Assembly: GCA_030998015.1 (NCBI GenBank)
Contig: JARWMV010000234.1
Location: 558,001 to 622,000, forward strand
Origin: Ceratorhiza oryzae-sativae
Taxonomy: Eukaryota; Basidiomycota; Agaricomycetes; Cantharellales; Ceratobasidiaceae
Reading direction: 5' to 3'
Length of the DNA: 64,000 bases
Shown here piece after piece: positions 11,060 through 25,000 of this stretch (the first letter of the stretch is position 1; every line of letters begins with the position of its first letter). The translations under genes were made by a program, and so were the position numbers. Under the pieces are notes generated by a model. It had not been told where the DNA came from. It worked only from the letters and a program-made list of their open reading frames with translations, and ran no database searches.

Positions 11060-11292
11060 CTATGTGACTACCATCTGTATTGCGAAAATAAATGATTGCG
11101 ACGAAGACATATAGTATGCTAAGTCCCGACCGCCTCTTTTGCCGCCAGAAACAAATTTTTGTATCAAAAAAAAATTAACTACCCATAGAGCGGCATATAC
11201 AAAGCTAACGGAAAATAGGATAAAAAAAGGTGGTATGGAGATAGATGTAGTGCTAAACGAATCGCAAAACTCGCTCTAGCCCAAAGCAGGCT

Positions 11293-14200
11293 TTACTCTT
11301 CGACAGCATCCAAACCTTCCGAAAATACGTCGGGTTGCTTGGGCAAAACGGGTGGTGCCATTCGAATGGGACTCCCAGTCAAAGCGGGATCTTCAACTTG
11401 GCTACCTTCATCTTCAAATACTCCGTGGCCCGGACGGATTGTCTCGCCGCCGGTGCTTTCTCTTCCCATTCTGGGAGCAACAAAGCCATAACTCCTTCGG
11501 CGGTCGGTATTTTTGCGCCTCGGCGGGTCTGGAGTCAAAAGTGCAGCATAATGTGCGCCATTGATCCTATTTGGAGCAACTGGTGTATCCTCCTCCTCCT
11601 TGGACATACTGCGTCGTCCACGCAATGGAGAGCCGACAGGCGAGACCGCTTCTGACCTAGGATCGTCGTGGTACGTTTTGGTACTCCATCTCCGTTCAGC
11701 GAACCAACCATAGTCCACGACGTCCAGTATGTTCACCCGTACCTCGCGAATTGCTGCGAGACGTGTCCGCCAAGCGAGAGCGTCGGTTGCGCCAGAGCTG
11801 GCTTGGCTTGCGCGACTAATACTTCGACCCTCCGAATCAAGAAGAGGGGAATCAAGTTTTGATCGCGCTCGTTTGACTGGCATAGCTGCGAGGAGGATCG
11901 GCTCGCTGGGTAGGATGAGGGGCAGCATATAGCGGCTATCTAGAAGTTCACCAAGAGGTTCAGGTATAGTTGCGGGCTGCCATTCCGACTTTGAGCGGTC
12001 GCGGTCGAAAAGTGAGTCGATCTGCATCTGCGCTTCATCATAGAGCCGGTCCTGTTCGGATTCTGCTGGGGTTCCCTGCTGGTGGGCGCTCATGTTTTCC
12101 TCCCACTCTCGGTCACGCGTAGAAATCTGTAGCATAACGTCACGCGTGTATACGCATCAAGAGGAGAAGAAGACTTACGTCTTGACGTATTGCTGCAACT
12201 CCCAACTTAACTCGTTGACGCTCCCAGTCCTTTTGTACTTGCAAGAGATACTGAGCGCATTCATCATCCATCCTTCCCTCGTTCTTTTCGTACTTATAGT
12301 CTCGCGCTGCCCGCCGCATTTGAAGCGGGTTTAACGATTTGAAGGTTTGGATCGTAGCAACTAGACTGGGGAATTCTTGGATTGATGACAAGAGCTGTGG
12401 GTATCTTGTCAGCTGTAGGTGGCGTCCCTCTGGAGGACTCTCTGACCTGAAGCCACCGCAAAAGTTCCTTCACCGGGGCAAAATGCGCAACTACACCCTT
12501 TGGCAGCCCGGCATCAGTGATAGCCCACTCTTCGACTACACTGATGTTCATGCTAATTTGCACAGCTCTGCTGCGGCAAAGATATTTCTTCCTCGTTAGA
12601 ATTCGGTTGAAAACTTCACAGGCCGCCCAGCTGAGGACTTGGCTGAAGAGCTGCACGATGAGTGTCGGGTTCACGCCGTAAAGTGTCAGGAGTGTATGCG
12701 AGGCACCCAGAAGGGCGGTGACATCCGTGGGTTTGGGACCAGTGACCACAGGCGGGGTAGCATCCAAACTAGGTCCATTGACCTCAGCAAGCATATTAAG
12801 ACTACTGCTGGACGTAGCTGTCACGGCCTGTTTGCGCGTGAGTGTATTTCGCAGCGAGAAACCTTTTTTGGTGGGAGACGCGTTTAGGCTCGGTGACTCG
12901 GGGCGAGAACCGGAGTGAGAAGGTGGGGGTGATATAGGTCCAACATCTCCGTTGGGTTGACTGAATAAGGCGAACGCAGGTGGAGGGTTTGGTCGCTTCT
13001 TCGGCGTTAGAGACTTGAAGAACGACCATTCCCCTTCGAACTGTAGAGATTCGAACTCGGAAGCCAGGGGCGCATGGTCGATGAAGCAGCTGTCGATCAT
13101 GTCGTCAATATTCTGTTCGATGCCGCGCACAATATACACGAATATGGCGTTGATGAGATCCTCTAGGATCATGTCGGCATCGATTGCGACGCATCTTTCA
13201 TCTACTGCGCGATCGCATCGGACAAAATGAAGAAGTATGTTGACGTTGAATAACCAGAAAGCGAGATGAGCCATGTCGTATTTGCGGGCCTATTGTAAGG
13301 TTAGGTACCGCCCCAGCTCAGGATCGCGAATGGCATTTACCCGAATGGTTTCTTCAATCCGAGTTGCCGCGCCTCCGATAAGCTCCTCGAGCCACTCGTC
13401 ATTGGTGTGTTCTATGGCAAATCGTGTCAGCCCATAGAGCACGTTGGCAGGCATGGTTCGCTGGTGCAAGGGATAGACGACTGGTTTGGCCTGGTCGATG
13501 ATGGCGTAGAATATTCTCGGGAGATGCACAGGGCTGTAGACTAGTACATCCTCCATCGAGATTGGAGGGGACTGATGGTGGTGTGAGCTTGACTTCATTA
13601 GAGTATATGTTATACAAGTACTTACGAGTATTGCATTGATGGAGTCGCCCGTTGGATCATCCTCATCTTCGTCGAGTTCATAAAAGTTCTGTACACCAGC
13701 CGCATCTTCTTCCTCTTCCTGATATGCAACCTCAGCGTCGTGTGTATTGAGATATATTCTTGGAGTGTGCGTCTCTCCAGGTCGCCGGCCTTCCCACCAC
13801 TGATCAGCCAAATGTAGCACACGCCCGATTTCAGCCCATTGGGCTCGTCTTTGTGTTCTGCGAGCAGCTTTGGCAGCCTCTCACGTTGCCTAGATTGTCT
13901 AATCTGATTCCTGGCACTCCCGGTCCAGCCTGAAGCTCTCATAACCGCCTCTAGGACCAAAGCAACGTCCTCACGCCCAGGGATTACATCGTACCCAGTG
14001 ATAATATCCAATGGCGTGAGCCCTTTGGATGACTTGGCAAACGGAGAGCCGCCGTGTGTCGCGAGATATGACACTAACGTAGGAGGGGCGTGGATGGCAG
14101 CATAGTGCAAAGGGGTCCACCCCACTATCAAATCCTAATTGGTCAGAGACTTGATTACCGAACGAAAAACGACGCACGCAAGTCGCCAGCCTCGACATCA

Positions 14201-14562
14201 GCTCCCTGCTGAACTAGTAGCCGTACACACTCCTCTCGCTCGACATCGCGTTCAAGATCAGCCTCGCCTGGCTGTAAACAAGGAGTAAACCCCTGTATTG
14301 TCAGGCTGACGAGCGAGACCCCATCTTCGTCTTTGACATCGAGGGATACTAACGGTCGAACCGTTGGGTCGTGGAGCAAGAAGGTTAAGAGACCTTGATC
14401 GCCAAATAGACAAGCACGATGAAGTGAGTGCGCCACAAGGGCCTTCTTCTCATCGTCTGTGCGTTGACTATGAGTCGATAGTTGGACAGCAAGCAGAGCC
14501 GGGGTTGGAAGTGAAGGGGTCAGCTGTTCTGTATTGATAGACTCTTTGGATGTCGACGCCAT
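11293..14562 (-). CDS. ankyrin-repeat and DIL-domain protein
   Basis: Large cytoplasmic protein joining N-terminal ankyrin repeats to a DIL (dilute) domain, an architecture known in fungi. From ATG at 14562: LVQQGADVEAGD joins across an intron to LGWTPLHYAAIHAPPTLVSYLATHGGSPF, then KGLTPLDIITGYD. After a linker helix (AKAARRTQRRAQWAEIGRVLHLADQWWEG) and an acidic stretch comes DVLVYSPVHLPRIFYAIID, then the DIL part: VLYGLTRFAIEHTNDEWLEELIGGAATRI, AHLAFWLFNVNILLHFVRCD, LFSQVLSWAACEVFNRILTRKKYLC and EEWAITDAGLP. The C-terminal 270 residues are charged and Ser/Pro-rich. In myosin V the DIL domain binds cargo; here, without a motor, a vesicle or polarity adaptor role is inference. The apparent frame change near 13880 is an ordinary intron. 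Confidence 0.85.
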
Positions 14563-14902
14563 AGTGCTGCGCAATAGACTCGATGGCCGTGCTGAGATAT
14601 CCAGATTTTGCTGGCAAATATCTTTGTACCAAAGGTGCTCAGACGGTGCGTTGGCAAGGGTATATCGGCGTTAAGCTGCAAATACAAAAAAGAACATCCA
14701 GACCTGAACGCCGTAGGCAGATTCTCGAGGCGTGTCGCTGATCAATATTGGAATCTAATGAGGATATTGAATCAATTAACGATCGTTGTATGGCCGACCA
14801 AGAGCTAAACGCGTCTTTGCCACGTGATGCACCCTGGGCATCAATAGGCAACGTCAGGCAGACCCTCACTATTCCAGCTGTAAATTTTCGATATAAAATC
14901 CC
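14563..14902. promoter_or_regulatory. divergent spacer between the ankyrin-DIL and Gid8 genes
   Basis: No gene seen. The spacer must carry both promoters. ATATAAAAT at about 14891 is too close to the Gid8 ATG (14903) to act as its TATA box. Confidence 0.35.
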
Positions 14903-15976
14903 ATGGCCCGGACAACGGTACGCATCTGACTCTCTGACACTTGCTTGGCTCATGCCTAGTCCCAACAGCAACCCAAGCGCACGATTGAACAAGCCGAATG
15001 GGAGGCTAAGCTCAAGGACGCCCATGTTTCAAAAGAGTGAGTATCGTTTGGCTATCCCTCCAGCCCACCACGATGAACAACGTAGTTGGGAATCTCTCCG
15101 AATATAATTGAGGATAAACCTACTGTGCACTTAGCACTCTGACTCAGCCACGCATGCCTTGGTCTATCTGTTTACTGACTGCCACACTTCTGTGTAGTGA
15201 CTTGAACCGTATTGTCATGGACTACCTCGTGACCGAGGGCTACAAGGCTGCCGCAGACGAGTTCTGCAAAGAAGCAAACATGCCACCTCCAGCGGGACTG
15301 GACCGGATTGACAAACGTATCACGATTCGAGATGCTGTTCAGAGAGGTGAAATACAAGAAGCGATTCAGCACGTCAACGACTTTGACCCAGAGGTAATTC
15401 GACTATCTCATTCTGCTTTCTCATGATTAAAACGTTTCATGCACCACTCTCAGACCTTCGGGTCGGTGATGAGACTCCAAACCAAAACTTCAGTCTTCAA
15501 TATGATCCTCCTACTTCTCATCCCTCGTCCAACGGATTCTGTACTCACGGCAACTTCTTATCTAGATCCTTGACGCCAACCCTGCACTATACTTTCACCT
15601 ACAGCAGCAACGGTTGATCGAATATATTCGTGCTGGGCACACGTCCGAAGCCCTTCAGTTTGCTCAATCTGAACTAGCGCCCCGTGGTTTCGAGAATCCA
15701 GAATTCCTGAGCGAACTCGAGCGAACTATGGCATTGCTAGCGTTTGATCAAGTACCTGACCCTCCGGCGGACATTGCAGAGTTATTGTTGCCCGCTCAGC
15801 GTACGCGCACGGCAAGCGAGCTCAACGCTGCGATTCTCGCAAAGTTAGGACAAGGAATAGAGCCTAAACTCCTTGGACTCATGCGACTATTGGCCTGGGG
15901 CGAGAATTTGCTTGAGGAGAAAGCAAACTTCCCTAGAGTAGATCTGAGTACCGGGACCGCCTCCCGCCCTGCATAA
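14903..15976 (+). CDS. GID8: GID8/TWA1-like subunit of the GID/CTLH ubiquitin ligase
   Basis: Scaffold subunit of the GID/CTLH E3 complex, which degrades gluconeogenic enzymes and other targets. Four exons (14903-14917, 14969-15036, 15198-15393, 15566-15976) sum to 229 codons plus stop. A 15-nt first exon (ATG-GCC-CGG-ACA-ACG) joins TQPKRTIEQAEWEAKL. LisH motif: DDLNRIVMDYLVTEGYKAAADEF; CTLH: KRITIRDAVQRGEIQEAIQHVND; CRA: HLQQQRLIEYIRAGHTSEALQFAQSEL and a helical C-terminus. The third intron is 172 nt, unusually long for this window; I see no needed exon inside it. All domains are intact. Confidence 0.9.
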
Positions 15977-16308
15977 ATCCATCTCTCTTGAGACATCCGC
16001 TTTGAGTTTGTTGTACAACACAGTTTTTGACTTTGTAATTCCCACGCATAATCTACCCTGGACGCCCAGTGACATTGCGTGAGCATTTCTCGCCCAGATG
16101 CCGTGCTAAGTATTTGGGGACTTCTCCCTCGGCTATCGCATATGGCTTTTTTTTTCTAAATTTTTCCAATTCCGAGGTAATCCCTATGACCTGGGTCCCT
16201 TGTGAATCAGCAACAAGACATCAGAGCTATTATTTAAGCCAGCATCGGCCCATATCTTAATCTTGGAGCATCTGACTCAGTCTTGTTTCCTCTCTGTCGA
16301 CGACGACA
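15977..16308. other. intergenic region
   Basis: No gene seen. Tandem spacer holding the Gid8 3' end and the permease promoter; includes an A/T tract (ctttttttttctaaatttttcc) near 16147. Confidence 0.4.
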
Positions 16309-18624
16309 ATGGCAGACTACGATGCCAAGAATACTCAGCCCGATCCTGAAAAGTCAGCAGGGGCTGTGATCGATAACCATGGGTTCGACTTGAGGGCTCT
16401 AGAGAATGATTATCGTATCGGATCAACTAATGACGAGTCTGAGAAACCGACTGGACGACCAGGAAAGTTCTTAGAGAGATTAAAGACATGGGGGGTTGAG
16501 AGTCGAGGGTATGTGGCATAACAAAAGTTCGGAAGAGGAGGTAGATTGAGACAAAACTTCTTTTTTTTTGCAGAATATATCCTGTTCCACTCGAACAAAG
16601 GACCGACCCCCAGTTCAGTAAATCATTCTTTGTGTGGTATGTTCTGTCTTTACCAAGTGATTGTGCGTTGTTCCACCCATCCGAACATTTGTGTATGCAG
16701 GTTGTCATGCAACTTCAATATCTTATCGTAAGTGGAACATCCAGTCTCATTTTGCTAACAACCCAATACAAAATATGCATGGTATGAATAGGCTCTCCGA
16801 GGGCGCACTGGGCACGATTGTCTATGGACTTACCTTTCAACAAGCTGCAGGCGTGATCGTTGGGTTTAACCTTCTTGCTATCTTGCCTCCCGCCTACTTG
16901 TGAGTTTTTCGGCTCGGTGCTTCTGCAAAGACGAATGTCCAACTCGGCCGATAGTTCTACTTTCGGCCCCAAGCTTGGCCTCCGACAGATGGTTCAGGCC
17001 CGCTACAGTTTTGGGTACGCCCTTGTCTCTATGCGATATGAGCTAGCGCTAGAACCTGAACCAGGTGGTTCGGCGCGATCGTTCCGGGCACTCTGAACTT
17101 GCTGGGGATGACTGGCTACAACATTCTCAACGCTATTCTCGGCGGGCAGACGCTGAGTGTTGTATCAGGTGGGCACATGAGCTGGACCGTCGGGATTGTG
17201 GTCATCGGGTATGCTTGGATGTATGCGAATGAGAAACATCACGTTGACGTTTTTTTTACGAACAATAGTGTGATTTCGCTTTTTGTGCGGTGATGTTCAG
17301 GTTCTTGAAAGGCGCTTTTTAGCTAAACGCTATTTTAGATATCGTTTTTCGGGTATCGGATTTTAAACTGGTACGTTTGGAACATGTGAACAAATCGGTT
17401 TGACTTGACGCGGATCTAATCTGCAGGTATGAGCGGGTGGCATGGTTCCCCATTTTAATCGTCTACCTCGTCGTCCTTGGCATTGGTGGCAAGCACTTGT
17501 CGCCGTCTCCGCTGCCTTCGGCGCCGGCCCGAGCTGTCCTCTCATATGCGTCAACCGTTGCCGGGTTCGTTATCTCGTACTCTCCGCTGATGTCAGACTA
17601 TACAAACTATATGCGCCCTGAAGTTTCCAAGTGAGCTCTTAGTATTAGGCGAGATTACCTCGGTATTGACAGCGATGCAGCTGGAAGGTTTTTTGGTTCA
17701 GCTACTTGGGGCTGGCCGTGCCCACGGCACGTCTTGTTCTCGCTTTTTGCGTGTCGCGGATCTAATCAGAAGGTTTGGCACTAGGTCACCGTTCAGCTGA
17801 TTGGTGCAGCGTTCGCGGCCTCCTTGCCGTCGAATCCGTCCTGGTCGGCCGCGTACGAGGCGAACGGTGCAGGCGGTCTGATCGACGCCGTGCTGTCACC
17901 TGCAGATGGATTTGGAAAATTCTTGACGGTGCTGTTGGGGCTCTCCGTCATTGCGAACATGGTGAGTGGCGTCATATGGTGCCGCCGGGTGTGGAGGAGA
18001 TATTGAGAAGACGGGTGTGGTGCAGGGCCCAACGCTCTATAGCTTTAGCATTAGCTTCCAGGTCGTGCTCCCGTTTGTGGCACGGGTGCCACGGTATGTG
18101 TTTTCGATCCTCGGGACAGCGGTCTTGATACCGCTTGCGATCGTCGGATCGACGAGGTTTGAGGAAACGCTGGTGGACTTGTGAGTAGGAGCTGATGCGC
18201 ATATATCAAGCCTGGGGCTCACGGCTGTGGGACCAGCCTCGGGATCGTGGGGTACTGGTCCGCAACGTTTGTGGCCGTGGTGATGATCGAGCACATCGTG
18301 TTCAGACGCGGCGAGTGGGCAGCCTACGATCTCTCTGCGTGGAACGAGGCGGGGCGGCTCCCACCGGGGATCGCTGCTCTGGGCGCGTGCATATGCGCGT
18401 TTGGGCTGATTGTGCCGTGCATGGACCAGGTGTGGTTCGTGGGCCCCGTGGCGGCGCAGACGGGGGACATTGGGTTCGAGGTGAGCGGGCGAGCCCTGTG
18501 CCGTGGGCGACGGGTGCGGGGCGATATCGGGTGGCTGACCGTGCGCTCGCAGGTCGGGTTCGTGCTGAGCGGGGCGTGCTATCTCGTGTCCCGGGGTCTA
18601 GAAAGGCGGGTATTCGGGAGATGA
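16309..18624 (+). CDS. NCS1-family purine-cytosine permease (Fcy2/Fcy21-like)
   Basis: Proton-coupled plasma-membrane importer of nucleobases such as cytosine, adenine or hypoxanthine. The cytoplasmic N-terminus (RLKTWGVESRG, IYPVPLEQRTDPQFSKSFFVW) matches the family pattern. Membrane segments follow in order: LSCNFNILS, LSEGALGTIVYGLTF, FNLLAILPPAYL, FGPKLGLRQMVQARYSFG (the conserved loop), LNLLGMTGYNILNAILGGQTL, then FPILIVYLVVLGIGG, STVAGFVISYSPLMSDYTNY (a substrate-site region), FGKFLTVLLGLSVIANM, GPTLYSFSISFQV and YVFSILGTAVLIPLAIVG. The coding part from 17.7 kb on is distinctly GC-richer than its neighbours. About ten short introns were traced; those between 17.2 and 18.3 kb are approximate. 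Confidence 0.85.
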
Positions 18625-19065
18625 TGTGTGTATGTAATTTGCGCGCGTGTGAATGAAATGGGGTGTCGACAGAAAAGCGCGAGGCCTCGTGGTGGACGGG
18701 TGCGACCAGGTGTTTGTGTAACGCGTAATGGCGGCTGCTTCTGCAAGTGAGCGTCGGCGGCGAGGGCAGATGAAACGGGCTAAAATTGCACTAGGAATTG
18801 CGCGAGGAAATACAGCAGCAGCAGCCGGTGGTGGTGGCGGCCAAGTGCGTTACGGCGGATGCGGGCGGCTAATCTGAACCGCCACCGGCGACGGACAGAT
18901 CGTACGTACAGTCGCCAGCTCCCCCCTCCGATAGTCGCTGCGCGGCTGAAGTCAGAAACAATTGCTTTTGCGCGCTTCATTCTCGCTTGGTTCTTGGACC
19001 CCGTCCTGCCCTCTGCCACCTGATCTGCGCTGACGACGACGACGACGACTACAGCGACGACGACG
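18625..19065. other. intergenic region and GAC-repeat leader
   Basis: No gene seen. GC-rich spacer with a (GAC)n tract at about 19032-19064 running directly into the start of the MAPKKK gene, so probably part of its 5' leader. Confidence 0.4.
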
Positions 19066-22000
19066 ATGGCCGCAGTGCAGGACCCGCTTGATGCGACCAC
19101 ACCCCGCCGCCGTGGCCGCCGCGCAATCAACATCTTTGTCGTCGCGAACCCGGATCACTCGTCGAGCGAGGACGACACACCCGCGAGCGGCGCGACCTAT
19201 TACCAGTCGGCGCCGAGTACCACTTATTCCACCGCCAACTCTCGCCCGCCGACCATCCGTGCGCCCTCACCGCCCCGAGCACCCTCGCCGCGGCGCCAGA
19301 CCCAGCCTCCACCGGCTGCGGCCTCTCCGCGCACGCTCGCCTCGCCCTCGCCGACCTCGTACGTCTCTGCGTCCGGCTCAAGCGCGCGCTCTAGCAACTC
19401 GCCCGGTCCAGAGTCGACGCCCCCGCCCCCGACGCCGAACCATGGTCTTCCGCCGCTTGACCTCGGGTTCACGACCAAGCAGAATCACGTTACTCCTAAC
19501 CTGCCCGTCGGCGAGGACAGCGACCACCAGCCCGAGACGAGCACCGCCCCCCACGTACCGTACCCGCCCCATGTTCGCCGCACGTCCGACGGCACTCGCG
19601 CCATGCAGGTTAGCGGCACTTGCTCTTGTTCTTTTGTTCGTGTGCTGACTTGTCCCAGTCCCCGAGCACACGCAGGCCGTTCTCCCCGCCGGGTCGACAA
19701 GCCCTTTCTCCCCCTCATCGCACCCCCTCGGAGCGCATCATCGTTGCCGTCACCCATGATGCAGAAAACTACGTTGTTGTCGATATTACAAGCCAAACCG
19801 ATGCTCAGGCCATTCGCGAACGTATTCTTTCCAAGGTGTGTAACCCTCACGTTGCCCAATATATCTCTGATACTATTTTCGGATACTAGCTACATATCCC
19901 GGATGATCTCCACGCAAGTTTCGCCATCTACCGTACCGAGCTTGGCGGCTTTGCAATCGGCGGCGCCCTAGACAACAACCAACTTCTCATCGACTGCCAG
20001 CATTTTGGCGACGAGAAAGGGTCACTCAAGTTCCTTGCCCAGCGCGCCGATGCTCCCACCGACGATGTCGATATTCCTGTTCTGCCTGCAAACGCCCCGG
20101 TTCCTCCTATGCTCCCAAGTTTGTCTACGTTTTCTCCTGGCGCTATGCGTATGCCCTCCATGTCCAATCGTCCAGGCAGCGCGTCTCCTGCGAGTGACCG
20201 TCTTGTACCCGAGGCCCACTCGAATGGTTACGAAGCCTCGGTCTCCGCAATATCCGATTTTGACCTTCCCGATTCTGAAAATACCTCGCCCCACCTCCAG
20301 ACACGCTCTCCAATCCAAACACTCCATCGCCAAGCTGCCGCTCGACGCAGCCGCCAACCATCTTCGTCTTCGCCTGTCGTGCGCCGCCAAGTTCATCGCC
20401 GCAACTCGGGTTCTGGCACTTCTGACATGTCTCCTGTCACTTCGTACCCGCAACAAGGCCAGAAATTGAAGAGCCAATCATCGTCACCTGACGGCGTCTC
20501 GTCATCCTCCTCGTTGACGGCCACGCGCCAGAATGAACGCCGCGGGAGCGTTACGCCCACGCCACCTGCCACGCGGTCGCCTCCTGGGCGCGATGCGAAC
20601 CAGTTTGACGAATCGGCCGTTCCTGCCACTTCGGTCCCTCCTGTTACTATCCCTCAGCAGGGCCATGCACGGAGAGGCTCGGAGAGTGTGACGATCGATA
20701 GCGCGTACGAACGCGACATCGCTCTGGCCGCTGAAGAGCGAAGGAGAGAGGAGGAGCGAAGACAGTGGCAGGCGAAGCGCGATGCAGAACTCCAGCAAAA
20801 ACGCCAGCAATGGCACATGCAGCATCCAGGTCGTGCGCCGCCTGGAGAGAGTGCGCCTGCTTCTAATGGGACGTACAACGTTGGCGGCAGTGCGAACGGA
20901 TATACTGCACGTGGCCCTCTACCGAACGGGATGTATCCGCCTCAGCGCACGGGGAGTGCTCACGGTCGACGAACTGACGCGACGTGGTCCGGTTCCGAGC
21001 AGCCGTACCGCACTTACCACACGCCACAGGCTCAGCAACCTCACGCGCCGGTTCGCCCGCAGCCCGTTGAAGCTTACTATCCTCGCCCCTACCCTCCGCA
21101 GCCCCAGCCGCAACAGCAACCAGCCAGGCAGTCGGTGGTGAGGCAGCCGTCACCACAGGGAGGATACGGACCGCAATACACGAACCAACAGCCGCAGTAC
21201 CACTCTCAGCAACTCCCTCCACAACAGCAGCCCCAGCAACCACTCCCCTATTCAAACCAGAACCAAATCCCACAGAACCAGTACGCGACAATGCACACTC
21301 CCAGCCGTACGGTCCCTTCAGGCCCACCTCTCGGCGCGATGCCACCACGCACGCCTGGAGCAGATTACATCACCCACGGGCAAGCTCCATGGTTTGGTGG
21401 ACCCGGCGTCAACACCAGTGGATACAAACAGCAGCCAGAGGGGCCGTACCGGAGTTCCGGAATCAACCGGTCACAGTCGCCACAGCCTCTGAGTGGTGCG
21501 CGCAGTATGGGCAACCTTCGTGATGCTAGCAATGCTCAAGCGCCACCACCACCGCCCCCGGTTCCGCAAGGCTCGTGGGGTGGAAGTGGAGGGCGCGGGC
21601 CGAGCCCTTCGCAGATTCAGGGGCCCGGTGTCTTGAGCCCAGCAATGCAGCCGATGAGCCCGCCGATGGGGGTTTCAATGCCACCCCACTCGTCTATGCA
21701 GCCGTCTCACCCTCCACATCCACAGCCGCATGGCTCACCCCTCCCGCCTCATACCTCCCCACTTCAGCACCCGATACAGCAACCTCTTCCACCCCCATCG
21801 ATGCAGCAGTATCAACAGCAGCAGCAGCACTACGAGCACGCATGGTTGCCCCGCCTGTTGAGCAGCGATCGTACATCGAGCCTCAGCGGACTGGACCGAT
21901 GGGATATGTCGAGGGTGGATTTGGTGTTATTCCAACGCAGAACGGGCAGGTTGCGATTCCGAGACCTGGGGATGGTCGCCTCGACCGAAACGAGCGATAT

Positions 22001-25000
22001 GACCGTGAGAGGGAGAGGGAGAAGCAAGAGTCTATGACTACACAGCGCAATTCACGCCAGCAGACGAACACGAGCCCAGTGCCTTCCTCTGGGTATCCGA
22101 CATCCGCACCCCCGGCTCCTCGGACCGCAAACGAGTTTGGAACGTCGCCAAGGCCGGCACAGGGACCGCTTTCGAATTGGGGCAGCCATAGCATGAGCGG
22201 TATCCCACTCGCTCGTCAGCCCGAAGCAACTCAGTACTATAACGGTTCCAACGGCAACGCGAATGCGGCGATGATGGCAAGGCGCACGTTTAGTGGGGAT
22301 AACGGTCAAACTCAGTCTCAGCCCCGACCACAGTCGGCGTATGATTCGCCTCCGAACGCAACTTCAAGTGCCATACGGCAGCCCGTGCGACCCGGGCCGC
22401 GCCCATTGACCGAGTATGAAAATAGGCCGTCACCTTCTGAGCTTTACCGACCACCACCTCTCCCCCACGCATCTCACAGCCAACCACAGCTCATTCAACA
22501 CCAACAACTCTCAACATCACCCCCATCTAGGGGACACACTATGTATGGCTCGAATGGAGGAGTGTCTGATAGTTTTGTGCGTCGGATCTTAGACGAGCGG
22601 GTGGACGATTTGTATGGCGGGATGGAGGAACCAACTGCAAGCCCATTGACTGTCAACACGCTGCTCGCGCCGCCGCCGTACGAGCCTGAACCGGATTCGG
22701 CCTCGCCGTCCTCTGTGGCAGGCGAGGTAGGTCAGCCGTCACCCATGCCCCTCACCCCCGAGCCTTTCCATGCGGAGCTGAGCGAAAGCCGAACAGCGTC
22801 ACCGAGCGCTTCGGACGCGTCAACGGTCGGCTACACAGGGCATTCTCGTGAGACAGACAGCGATGGTGACTCTACGACAGCCGTATCGGATACAGCTGAA
22901 AGTACGCTCAAGGGCGATTACTCGGCGCACATGGCTGCGATAGCGAGGATGGTAAACGCAGACGAAGCACCGAGCAATGGTGTAGCGGCTCAACCCGCGG
23001 CCCCACGTGCGCTGTCTCAAACCTCGATACCACAACCACAGCCTGCGTCGACTGTTCCGAACAAGGTCATCCAACGAGACTTTGCGCAACACGAAGAGGA
23101 TGACGAGGAATACAGTGACGAGGATAGTGGAACACTCTGGCAGCTCCCCAAGCAGAACTCGACGCCTGGAACGTCTGTATCATCTGGCAGTGGTACCTCG
23201 CTCATTCGTCGGACGGCGACACGTCCAAAAGGCCTGACTGTACGAATTGATGGCACACGCCCATCCTCACAAGCAGATTCCAGTCCTGCCTCAACCCAAG
23301 ACAGCGCTGGCGGAGGGACACTCATCGCTCCTATACTGCCACTTGAAGTGCGCAAGAAGACCGCCAACGCCAACACGGGATCTGGAAGTGGCAGCGGTGG
23401 AGATACCGTCACCCGACCACCTTTCGTCTCCCAACAATCATCTAATCGCGGGTCACAGGGCTGGGACATTCGTCCACAGGCAGAGGAGGTGTACGAGAAG
23501 CTCGAACAGTTCTTCCCGAATCACGACCTAGACAGACCCGTCATCGATGCTCCATCGGGTGGAACATCCCCAGTCACTACAGAGGCGCCACCGGTCTTGG
23601 GTCAGCCGTCCCCCGCGACACCAGCACTCGGCGGCCCTGGTGTACGCCGGCATAAGAAGTCCATTCGTGTCGTTGCAGCGGAGCGGCAAAAGATGATGGA
23701 GCGCATCAGGGAGCGTGTACAAATGCAAACACCCGCAGTAGATGAGGCATCAACGTATATGCCAGATTCCGATTCGACAATTCAGGCTGGCACGGCGAAT
23801 ATCTTGCGCAAGCGCAGTACAAAGATGTGGGGTGGTCGCGTGGAGGAAGTTAGGCCTGGCGCTACAGTAGAGATTAAGACGAACCCGAATGTTCCCGAAA
23901 CTATTCCTGAGGGCCGACAACGACGTAAGCACTATATACTCTCAAATACTCTTATTGTATATTGATATAATCCCTATTTAGCTACATTCAAGTGGGTCAA
24001 GGGTCAACTCATCGGGCGTGGTAGCTTTGGACGAGTCTATCACGCAATGAACCTGACCACTGGTGAAATGATTGCAGTGAAGCAGGTCGAGCTACCCAAG
24101 ACTGAGAGCGACCGGGCTGACTCGAGGCAGACGTCTGTTGTTGAAGCACTCAAGTCGGAGAGCAACACCTTGCGTGATCTGGACCACCCACACATTGTGC
24201 AGTATCTTGGCTTCGAACAGACCAGTGACACGCTTAGCATGTGAGTGTTTTGTTTCAGTTTGAACATACGAGAGCTGACACGAGCTCAGTTTCCTGGAGT
24301 ATGTTCCTGGTGGTTCTATAGGAAGTATACTGCGGAAATACGGCAAATTTGAGGACGAGCTTGTCAGATCCTTCAGCCGCCAGATCATTGACGGACTCGC
24401 ATACCTGCATTCGTCGGGAATCCTCCATCGCGTACGTTTTTTTTTTCTTCCCCCTAAACCTCCAAGGATTTACCCACTCATCTTCCAATAGGACCTCAAG
24501 GGGGATAACATTCTCGTTGACCGATCAGGCATATGCAAGATCTCCGACTTTGGTATCTCCAAGCGTAGCGGTAGGTGCCTTTTATCTTCGAAGCGACGGA
24601 GTATGAACTCATGCCTCCCACAGAGCACGTGTACAACAACCACGAAGGCACCGCGATGCAGGGCTCGGTCTTTTGGATGGCCCCCGAAATGCTGCATAGC
24701 AACAAGCAGGGGTACAACGCCAAGATAGACATCTGGAGCGTGGGGTGTGTCGTGCTAGAGATGCAGGCTGGCCGGAGGCCGTGGACTGAGGATGACATGT
24801 TCGCAGTCATGTACAAGGTGCGTCAAGAGAATGTTTCCCTGGGATCCGATTCTGAAACCTGAAATCTAGGTCGGCGGCCTACGACAAGCACCCCCAGTTC
24901 CCGAAGACGTGCAGTTGACCCCACTCGCTGATGATTTTAGACAAAAATGTTTCGCAGTGTAAGTAGAACGATAAGTTGGGTAGACACCGATGCTGACATG

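Noticed and set aside
13880..13945. Apparent frameshift in the ankyrin-DIL gene
   Set aside because: A normal intron (GTTATG to GTGAGAG) joins EA to AKAARRTQRRAQWAEIGR in phase, so the frame is intact.
14890..14898. ATATAAAAT as the Gid8 TATA box
   Set aside because: It lies only about 5-13 bases before the ATG, which would put the transcription start inside the coding region.
20022..23469. Many long minus-strand frames opposite the MAPKKK gene
   Set aside because: They are antisense shadows of the Pro/Gln/Ser-rich coding region and encode Arg/Trp-rich low complexity.
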